Both the position numbers and the translations under genes were made by a program. The notes beneath the pieces are model-generated. The model made no database searches. It saw nothing but the letters and a program-made list of their open reading frames with translations, and had not been told where the DNA came from. 64,000 bases of DNA from Desulfoprunum benzoelyticum (GTDB lineage Bacteria > Desulfobacterota > Desulfobulbia > Desulfobulbales > Desulfocapsaceae): NCBI RefSeq assembly GCF_014201505.1, contig NZ_JACHEO010000014.1:1-64000 (forward strand), read 5' to 3'. Each line of letters starts with the position of its first letter. Position 1 is the stretch's first letter. Below are positions 54,257-61,200 of the stretch, one piece after another.

Positions 54257-55329
54257 CGCCGACGCCAATGCCGTAAAAAAGGGGGCCGCCAGACAAGGAG
54301 GACGAGACAGGCGAGCAGCAGCAGCTGGCCCCAGAAGATTCCGGGCAGTACGGCGATCCCCCCCTGGGCCACCAGTTTCTTGGTGATGGCGCTGAAATTG
54401 TAATAGACGGCGAAAATGACGATGGCCAGCAGCGTGCCGGTGCGTCGTCCCTGACGCGGCGAGGAGGAGCTGAGCGGGATGGCGAGCAACGCCAGCAGGA
54501 TGCTCGACATCGGGGTGATGATCCGCCACTCCAATTCGGCCGTCTCCTCCAGGTTCCGAGGAGGGACAAGAGCGCTGGTCGTTGCGGCTTTGACCTTGTG
54601 TTCGGGAAGGATCGGGTCGTCGGGCCGCAGCGGCATGACCGCGTTTTCGAACTCGATGATGAAGCCTTTGCGATCCGAGTTGGAAAATTCGTACAGCCGC
54701 CCGTTTTTGAATGAAATTACAGGGAAGTCGCCTTTCTCGTCGTTGTGCTGGATCGCCCGGTCGGCATGGATGACCTGCAGCGACGTGCGTTTTTTGTTGA
54801 GAATGAAGACGCCCTCCGCCTGTCTCCCTCGAGGGGTGACCTTGTCGGCGAAGATGACCCGGTCACCGTCGCTGACCTCGTAAAAATTGCCGCTTTGCAT
54901 CCTGGTCAGATCAAACTGCGCCTCCGCCCGGGCCTTCAGCAGGAAGAACTGGGTCCAGGCCCAGGGCCGGACGTACAGCGAGAGGACGGCAACGATCGCG
55001 GCAACCAGCAGGGACAGGGAGAAAACGGCGAGGGTGATTCTGGCCATGCTGATGCCGCCGGCAAACATGGCGGTGATCTCGCCGTTGTGGTAGAGGCGGC
55101 CGAGTGCGATCACCACGGACAGGTAGAACGTGGTCGGCAGCAGCACCTCGAGGGCGATGATGATCCTGAGCAGGATCAGCTGGAAAACGGCGGCGCCGGT
55201 CAACAGCCCATGGACAGCGTCTTCCCAGAAGCGGGTTGCGATGTAACAGCCGAATATCAACACCAGCACAATGCAGATGATCATTGTGGGTTTGATTATT
55301 TCCCGCATGATATAACGATCGATAATCAC
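54253..55329 (-). CDS. lptF: LptF-like inner-membrane permease of an Lpt-type transporter
   Basis: 358 residues, LptF/LptG family. A GTG at 55329 gives the start VIIDRYIMREIIKP, matching the usual IIDRYxxxE N-terminus; an ATG seven codons later or a longer extension is less likely. Six hydrophobic segments in two groups of three flank a periplasmic jellyroll (about 115-250), and the helix before it has an MARI(T)LAVF pattern. It forms a heterodimer with the LptG encoded directly downstream (4-base overlap). It lies 73 bases downstream of a nucleotidyltransferase gene on the same strand. Confidence 0.88.
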   Translation of the reverse strand: MIIDRYIMREIIKPTMIICIVLVLIFGCYIATRFWEDAVHGLLTGAAVFQLILLRIIIALEVLLPTTFYLSVVIALGRLYHNGEITAMFAGGISMARITLAVFSLSLLVAAIVAVLSLYVRPWAWTQFFLLKARAEAQFDLTRMQSGNFYEVSDGDRVIFADKVTPRGRQAEGVFILNKKRTSLQVIHADRAIQHNDEKGDFPVISFKNGRLYEFSNSDRKGFIIEFENAVMPLRPDDPILPEHKVKAATTSALVPPRNLEETAELEWRIITPMSSILLALLAIPLSSSSPRQGRRTGTLLAIVIFAVYYNFSAITKKLVAQGGIAVLPGIFWGQLLLLACLVLLVWRPPFLRHWRRR

Positions 55330-55402
55330 GCTGTGTCCGTCGCTGAAACACGGTGTGGACGGCCGACGGCGGACGCCGGCCGGAGCGGAAACCCCTTGGC
55401 TG

Positions 55403-56164
55403 TCATGAAACCGGAAGCGCTTCCATTTCCTCCTGCCGGTGAAAATGCGCCGCGACAATGTGTTGCGCCTGTTCCAGGTCTGCCGGAAAATCGACTTCGC
55501 ACCAGGCCAGTCCTTTGATGGAGCAGGTCGATACGGTGTCCTGTCCGGCAATCTCGTCGATGACCGACAGAAACCATCTCCGGGAGCATGATTGGTCGGC
55601 CCGGGCTTTTTCCAGGCCGTTTCTGAAGAGCAGCGGTCCGGAGCCGCGGAACAGGATCATGCCGATGGATTCGCCGTCAACGCTATCCAGCGGGATATCC
55701 TTGCCGACGTGGAGAAGACGGCTGCCATCCAGGCTGACCTTCATGTCGTCGGTGTCATAGGAGTCTTTGAGATTGATGGTGACCGTTATCGGGGCGGCCG
55801 GCGCGTTCAGCAGACTCTCCACTATCGGCGCCTCGAACAGGGTGTCGCCATTGAGGAGGATAAAATCCTCCGTCATTTCCTCACGTGCCATCCAACAGCT
55901 GATCAGGTTGTCGGTTGTCGCGTAATCCGGATTGCAGCAGGTCCTGATCGTTTTTGATCCGTACCGTTGTTGCAGAAGACTTTTAACTTTATCGGCATTG
56001 TAGCCTACTACCACGGTGATTTCCTCAATGCCGCATTTATGCAGTTCGTCGATCTGCCACTCGATAATTGTTTTCCCCTGTACCGTCAAAAGACATTTGG
56101 GCAGGGCAGCTGTCATGGGCAATAACCGTTTGCCCTGGCCGGCGCTGAGGATGATGACTTTCAT
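55403..56164 (-). CDS. Nucleotidyltransferase of the LicC/phosphocholine-cytidylyltransferase-like type
   Basis: 253 residues. The start MKVIILSAGQGKRLLP bears the nucleotide-binding signature, PKCLL follows, and LLNGDTLFE contains the metal-binding Asp107. The middle DYATTDNLISCW is close to the LicC-like cytidylyltransferases that activate phosphocholine, phosphoethanolamine or inositol/glycerol phosphates. It may supply a CDP-headgroup to the CDP-alcohol transferase of the same locus. An AAAGGAG ribosome site 8 bases upstream fixes the start. It leads the lptF-lptG unit. Confidence 0.77.
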   Translation of the reverse strand: MKVIILSAGQGKRLLPMTAALPKCLLTVQGKTIIEWQIDELHKCGIEEITVVVGYNADKVKSLLQQRYGSKTIRTCCNPDYATTDNLISCWMAREEMTEDFILLNGDTLFEAPIVESLLNAPAAPITVTINLKDSYDTDDMKVSLDGSRLLHVGKDIPLDSVDGESIGMILFRGSGPLLFRNGLEKARADQSCSRRWFLSVIDEIAGQDTVSTCSIKGLAWCEVDFPADLEQAQHIVAAHFHRQEEMEALPVS

Positions 56165-56807
56165 GCAAGGAGCTCCTTTCTGGTGTATAAGCAGGGGTAT
56201 GAAAACCTGCCGGGAAAAATAATACGAACACTGGACTGAACTCGACTGCGGCCGGATGCGGCCGATGCGGAGGGCACAGTGTGTCGGGGGCAATATCAGC
56301 CGGGATGTCTGCCGCTACCCGTACAGAACGCTGTCGCTTCCGCCGGCCGGACCTGTGAATCACCTGCAGGATGTAGTGCGAGAAGTTGTCCAGGTTCCGG
56401 ATCGGTCTGCCGTCGGCAGGGGTCGGTAGTTGGGCGGAACTCCTGCCGCCGCCCGAAACACGAAACAACGGTTCCGGGCCGTTCCAGCGGGAAGACGGTC
56501 AGTCGCGCTCTCCTGTTTTTCGAGTCGTCGGGCGAGGTGAATGTGGCCTTGCCACAGCTTGCGGTGTGCCGGCTGAACCGCACCGACATTTCCCGGTCCA
56601 CCAAGCCGAGCAGGATCGAGCAGGATGAACAGAAAGCGACAAGCGCACTTGTAGCTCAATTTGGCAAAGGAATAAAGAAATCTTTGCCACGCGGGAAAAA
56701 TTCCTTACTGTATATCTCGACCTTTTCTTGATGTGAACGGAGATACGGGGCGTGCATTTCGCAACAAACATCTGACTTCGGCACATCGTTCCGGGTGAAA
56801 ATAATTT
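56165..56807. other. Intergenic region, no gene seen
   Basis: About 640 bases between divergent genes (nucleotidyltransferase to the left, DUF3108-like to the right). Several short overlapping frames have no start signals or protein-like composition. Must contain promoters of both flanking genes. Confidence 0.45.
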
Positions 56808-57815
56808 ATGCCAATTTTGCGATATCTAGCAGTACGGTTGGGACTGTATGGCGGGATGAGGACGAGGCCTTCGATCTTGAAACCTCGGGGGATTGTGTTC
56901 CTGCTGGCGGCGCTGATTGTTCTGCCGCAATACTGTCCTGCCGGAGAAGACTCTCGCGGTACCGTCATCGCGGCCAATAAGGTTGCCTGGTCTGATTTGA
57001 TCTTCACCAGTTCCAAGTTTCCAGCCGCCATCACCGTCCGGATGCAGCTCGAGTCGATGGATGGTTCCTCGGCAAGCCTCGTTTCTCCAGAGGAGGAGGG
57101 CTGGGGGACATGTCCGGATGTCATCCGCGACGGCACCATGATGCTGACCATTAAGGCCACGTCGCAGGTCCTGGGTGCAGAGGACAGGTACGAAGAGCGG
57201 ATCTGGTTCACCGCACAGGATGGGCTGCCCTATGAGCGTCACCGCCTGAGCCGGGGCAACGAACTATGGATCAAAAGCTACTGCTGGGAGGATCAGGGTG
57301 TTCGGCGGCGGAAGTTCGAGCCGGGAGACCCGGCAGAGGGACAACGATCCCAAACCCTCTGGTCGCAGCGCACGGAGTCCCTGTACCGGTATCCCGTCAA
57401 CGACAATGGCTGCAGCGCGATAACCGATCCGGCTCTCATCGTCTACAAGGTATCGAGCCTGGCGCCCGTCATCGGTCAGAAGCCTCTCGAACTCTGTGTC
57501 TTCGGCAAAAAACAGCTGCATCGTCTCTTTATCAAGCAAGAGGAAGCTTCGTCGTTAGAGGTCGCGTACACGGTCCGTTCCGCCACCCGGGAGGAGACCG
57601 TCGTGAAAGACCGGATTGTTCCCCTGGTGTATACAGTCACCTCGGAAAACATCGCCGCCGCCGACCAGGCCCCCGAGGCCTTTTCGCTCTTTGGCCTGGA
57701 GAAAAACATCCGGATATATCTCGATCCGGAAAAAGGGATACCGGTCCGGATCAGCGGCACAGCCGACAACATCGGTGCCCTCGATTTTCAGGTGCAGCAG
57801 GCGACCGTCAACTGA
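56808..57815 (+). CDS. Secreted DUF3108-like protein of the ceramide locus
   Basis: 335 residues. A hydrophobic signal segment (GIVFLLAALIVLPQYCPAG, about residues 28-46) directs it to the periplasm. The rest is beta-rich, and the C-terminal stretch 'IYLDPEKGIPVRISGTA' resembles the end of DUF3108 proteins, thought to bind lipid-like molecules. It is the only rightward gene within a leftward set of ceramide genes. A start at 56856 would give a more normal signal-peptide length; 56808 is kept because a weak GGGTG site precedes it. A lipid shuttle or chaperone role is inference. Confidence 0.6.
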   Translation: MPILRYLAVRLGLYGGMRTRPSILKPRGIVFLLAALIVLPQYCPAGEDSRGTVIAANKVAWSDLIFTSSKFPAAITVRMQLESMDGSSASLVSPEEEGWGTCPDVIRDGTMMLTIKATSQVLGAEDRYEERIWFTAQDGLPYERHRLSRGNELWIKSYCWEDQGVRRRKFEPGDPAEGQRSQTLWSQRTESLYRYPVNDNGCSAITDPALIVYKVSSLAPVIGQKPLELCVFGKKQLHRLFIKQEEASSLEVAYTVRSATREETVVKDRIVPLVYTVTSENIAAADQAPEAFSLFGLEKNIRIYLDPEKGIPVRISGTADNIGALDFQVQQATVN

Positions 57816-57836
57816 TCGTCCGGTCTCCTGGCGGTT

Positions 57837-58640
57837 TCATGATTGAGTTCGGGCCGCGAGCTGTTGCACGTATTGCCAGTCGTCGGGTGAATCGACATCT
57901 ATGGCGGCCTCCGGGCAGGGGAGGACGACGACGCCGGCGGAGCAGCCCAGTTGCCGCGACAGCCTGCCCAGGACCTCGGACAGGGTGAGGGTGCCCAGCA
58001 GATACCGGAGGACCGTCATCCAGCCCAGGATATTGATGACCTTCAACGGATTCTTGCGTTGCTGTTCGATCCGGCGCCAGAACTGCGGCACCTGCCGCGA
58101 TCGCGGGGTCATGAAGGCAAAGAGGTTGCACGAGCAGTACTCCCCGTCCCTGAAGCGGTAAGCGGTCCTGCGGGTTTCTGGATAGGCGGCGGTGACGGTC
58201 TCGCGGCGGACCACTCCGGCCGCGACGTCGACTCCCGCCCTGCCGGCCTCACGACAGAAGTGATCGACGATTTGCGGACTGAGCAGGGCGTGGTCGCTGG
58301 TGGTCAGCAGCAGCGGAGTCGCCGCGGGCAGCGACGCCATGGCATGAAAGGCGCTCAGACTGGGGGTCGCCTGATTCTCCTGCCAGCCTACCCTGCCGGA
58401 AGATACATACTCCTTCAGCGCCGGTTCCCGATCCAGGATCGATCGGGGCGGGCCGCACAGGGTCTGGTCGTGAACATGAGCGGATGACGCCAGCGCTTCG
58501 ATGACCCTGAACAGCATCGGGGTGCCGTTTACCGGCGCCATCGATTTGCAGCTGACGCCGGCCGCTGCGGCGACGGGGTTGTGGAGTTCGCGGTCGGCGG
58601 CGAGGATGATCGCCGAAAATGCCTGTTGTTCGAAAGTCAT
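57837..58640 (-). CDS. MobA-like nucleotidyltransferase family protein
   Basis: 267 residues. The N-terminus (SAIILAADRELHNPVAAAAG...MAPVNGTPML) is the MobA-type nucleotide-binding loop; LLTTSDHALLS holds the metal-binding Asp. The C-terminal third has a hydrophobic-amphipathic stretch (VINILGWMTVLRYLLG) not found in MobA. It is 11 bases after the ceramide-synthase-like gene on the same strand, so it is part of the ceramide locus and probably not involved in molybdenum cofactor work. The substrate is unknown; headgroup activation is plausible. Confidence 0.72.
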   Translation of the reverse strand: MTFEQQAFSAIILAADRELHNPVAAAAGVSCKSMAPVNGTPMLFRVIEALASSAHVHDQTLCGPPRSILDREPALKEYVSSGRVGWQENQATPSLSAFHAMASLPAATPLLLTTSDHALLSPQIVDHFCREAGRAGVDVAAGVVRRETVTAAYPETRRTAYRFRDGEYCSCNLFAFMTPRSRQVPQFWRRIEQQRKNPLKVINILGWMTVLRYLLGTLTLSEVLGRLSRQLGCSAGVVVLPCPEAAIDVDSPDDWQYVQQLAARTQS

Positions 58641-58651
58641 GGTGTCGATGC

Positions 58652-59833
58652 TCACAGTTGCTTGCTGAAAATGCGATACCGCTTGTATTCTCTGCCGCCG
58701 CAATCCTCAATGATGCTCTGGATCCCGATATTGTCTTCCAGTATCCAGGACAGTTCCAGTTCCTTCATGCCAAGATCGAGAACCGCCTGCCGGGTATCCC
58801 CGATGACCCGGTAGGCCAGGGCCGCTCCCAGGGTGGTACCCTGGAACGCCTTGCGCACTCCCAACAGCAGGATCCGCCCGGTCCGCAATCGGCGGACCTT
58901 GAGCCGCCACAACAGCTTGAGCCAGCCCAGCGGCAACAGGCGGCCGTTGAGATCGGCGATCGCCTCGTTGAGGTTGGGCAGCAGCACGATAAAGGCGCAC
59001 GGCTGATCGTCCACATAGGCGATCCTGGCCAGCCGTTCATTGATCAGCAACCTCAAATCGTTGGCCATGTGGGTGATCTCGTTTCTGGTGAAAGGGATAA
59101 AACCCCAGTTATCCGACCAGGCATCATTGAATATGTCAAAGATCATATCCAGATCGTGCTGAAAGCTCTTTCTGCTGACGGTCCTGGTCTTGATCCGTTT
59201 TTTCGTCCGTTTGAGGATCAGGTTCATGGCATTCGAGGGTTCGACGCCGGTATCGATCGCATACGCCAGGAGATCCTTCTCTTTCACGTAGCCGCACTGC
59301 CCGACGCGCCTCGCATAATACGGCCGGGCATGGCCCATCATCATCGCCGGCTGCGTTTCAAATCCGTCGACCAGCAAACCGCATTCCTGGTTGATCGACA
59401 GGTTGAACGGCCCCCGGATCCGCTGCATGCCGCCGGCGCGGTTCCAGTCTTCCGCAGTGCGGAGCAGTGCCTGAAAGATCTCACCATCGTCTTCGGCCTC
59501 CAGCATCCCGAAAAATCCGGTCGCGTCTTCGTAGCGGTCGAGATGCAGCCGGTCGATCTGAGCGCTGATCCGGCCAACCGGACGGCCGTCTCGAACCGCA
59601 ATCCAGCAGCGGCAGACCGCGTGATCAAAGTATGGGTTTTTGGGAGAAAAAAGTAAACGCTGCTCATGGAGCAGGGGCGGGACCCATTGCCGATCGTCCT
59701 GGTACAGCGACCAGGGAAGGTGGAGAAACGTCTTGAGGTCAGAACGGCTCTCGACCTTGACGACCCGCAACGAGCCGTGGGTCCGTGCCGCACCCGTGGG
59801 GGGCGTCGTATCTGCAGGAGTGGCGTCTTTCAT
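58652..59833 (-). CDS. bcerS: Bacterial ceramide synthase-like GNAT protein (bCerS-like)
   Basis: 393 residues, a large two-lobed GNAT-fold protein. The start (LKTFLHLPWSLYQDDRQWVPPL) and NPYFDHA, GRISAQID, FFGMLEAEDD, IRGPFNLSINQECGLLVDGF segments match the family containing Caulobacter bCerS, which acylates the sphingoid base amine to form the ceramide backbone. A C-terminal GNAT lobe (ILLLGVRKAFQGTTLGAALAYR) carries the CoA/ACP-binding loop. It is paired with a nucleotidyltransferase 11 bases downstream. The start at 59833 is the best match to the family; ribosome site weak. Identification by recalled motifs, not by search. Confidence 0.78.
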   Translation of the reverse strand: MKDATPADTTPPTGAARTHGSLRVVKVESRSDLKTFLHLPWSLYQDDRQWVPPLLHEQRLLFSPKNPYFDHAVCRCWIAVRDGRPVGRISAQIDRLHLDRYEDATGFFGMLEAEDDGEIFQALLRTAEDWNRAGGMQRIRGPFNLSINQECGLLVDGFETQPAMMMGHARPYYARRVGQCGYVKEKDLLAYAIDTGVEPSNAMNLILKRTKKRIKTRTVSRKSFQHDLDMIFDIFNDAWSDNWGFIPFTRNEITHMANDLRLLINERLARIAYVDDQPCAFIVLLPNLNEAIADLNGRLLPLGWLKLLWRLKVRRLRTGRILLLGVRKAFQGTTLGAALAYRVIGDTRQAVLDLGMKELELSWILEDNIGIQSIIEDCGGREYKRYRIFSKQL

Positions 59834-60099
59834 GCGGTGAAGTGAACGGGGCCGGAGGATAGGAGCGGGAATCGGGATGAACCGGGATCGACGATGCATC
59901 GGCTCGACACGTCTCGAGTCCATCTCCGCAAGGGGCAACTGGCGGCAAACGGTACACGACCTGCGGTTTCAGGTCAATAGCCGCCATCTCAACAGGTATC
60001 ACCCTTTGCGTCTGGATCATAGTGGGTGATTGATTGTCGATGTGGTGCATTCAACTCGACTCCAGGACGCGGCAGGATAGATCCGGCGGGGAGTGCAGA

Positions 60100-60561
60100 T
60101 CATGGCAGTGCCGCTCTGTCCCCGGTTTTTCGCGGCGAATGCAGGCGCACAACCTCATGGCGATTGACCTGCATGTCGCCCAGCAAACCCAGGTGGTAGT
60201 CGAGGACAAAGGTAATCCGACCCGACCATCTCTGCGCCTTCGTCGTCGCCATTTTGACGAGAATGCCGGCAAGGATCTCGGTCTGGGTCTCGTCGCAGTG
60301 CTGAATCAGTCTCAGAATGTCGGTCTGGTCGAGGATCTTGCCGGGGGGAGGAAACGACAGGGCCGACGCCGTTTCCCAGGCCGGAGGCATGATCGACCAT
60401 TTGCAGCAGTCGGGGCAGCGACAGTGCATGACGCCGTCTATTCGTTCCATCTTCGCCCTGGCAAAATCGAACTGCTCCAGGCAGTGGGGGCAATGCGATT
60501 CCATCCCGTCACCAAGGACCAGTGCCGGCAGTCCCCCCAAATCGTTGTCAAAGTCGATCAT
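60100..60561 (-). CDS. Zinc-ribbon protein, unknown function
   Basis: 153 residues. An N-terminal acidic segment, then two cysteine pairs (CPHC and CRCPDC) that can bind one zinc, then a helical region (ILDQTDILRLIQHCDETQTEIL). GAGGAGG lies 11 bases before the ATG at 60561. No enzyme motif is seen. It is next to, but 266 bases from, the ceramide synthase-like gene and is probably separately transcribed. Confidence 0.62.
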   Translation of the reverse strand: MIDFDNDLGGLPALVLGDGMESHCPHCLEQFDFARAKMERIDGVMHCRCPDCCKWSIMPPAWETASALSFPPPGKILDQTDILRLIQHCDETQTEILAGILVKMATTKAQRWSGRITFVLDYHLGLLGDMQVNRHEVVRLHSPRKTGDRAALP

Positions 60562-61200
60562 GGAGATAACCTCCTCAACTGATCTGTAATCTCCAGCCGT
60601 CTTGAGTCGACTGGGCGATCGGTCGGCCGCCTGCTGCCGCCGGTTACGTCACTGTCGTACGTCTGGTATGTGCGGAGATTGCTGACCTTCATTGTCTCGC
60701 CCCCTTCCCATATTTTCTCGACATGATCTATCTATTCACAATTATGTGAGATACACAGAGAAACCGGCGATAGTCAAGCGGATATGGCGCCGATCTCCAT
60801 TTTTGTGGAAGTTAGTCCGTTTTTGCGGAAAAAATTACTGAATAGTAATTGATGGCCGCGTTTTGCAGTGTCGGGGCGTCGTGCGCTGGGGGGTATTGTA
60901 CTTCAACCGGAGCTCGGTTTGGAAGGGCAGACGAATTTTTTGTCGCCGGGATGCCCGGCGACAAACCGATCACCGCAAGGTGTCCGGAGAAGGTTCACCG
61001 TTTTTACGTGCCTTCGGCTTGACCGGATGGTGTCGGAATATTGGATCGTTTGAACGGTGATCTGTGCCAACGAAGTTTGAGTCGGCTGCCATATCCGTGC
61101 TATGATGGAAAACAGTTATCAGGGAACGGCTGGAATTTCCTAGTCCTTGACCAGCCGGGGGAATTTTTTTCATATACTGCAAGAGAGAAAGAGGTGAGAA
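60562..61200. other. Divergent intergenic region
   Basis: About 640 bases between the leftward zinc-ribbon gene and the rightward Lon-like gene. It contains the sigma70-type promoter listed at 61077-61106. AT-rich patches occur at 60700-60760 and 60800-60850. No gene seen. Confidence 0.45.
61077..61106 (+). promoter_or_regulatory. Sigma70-type promoter of the Lon-like gene
   Basis: TTGAGT and TATGAT with an 18-base spacer, about 95 bases upstream of the ATG at 61201. Confidence 0.5.

Noticed and set aside
57837-58640. Molybdenum cofactor guanylyltransferase MobA
   Set aside because: Has an extra C-terminal hydrophobic region and sits 11 bases behind the ceramide-synthase-like gene, far from the XdhC gene.
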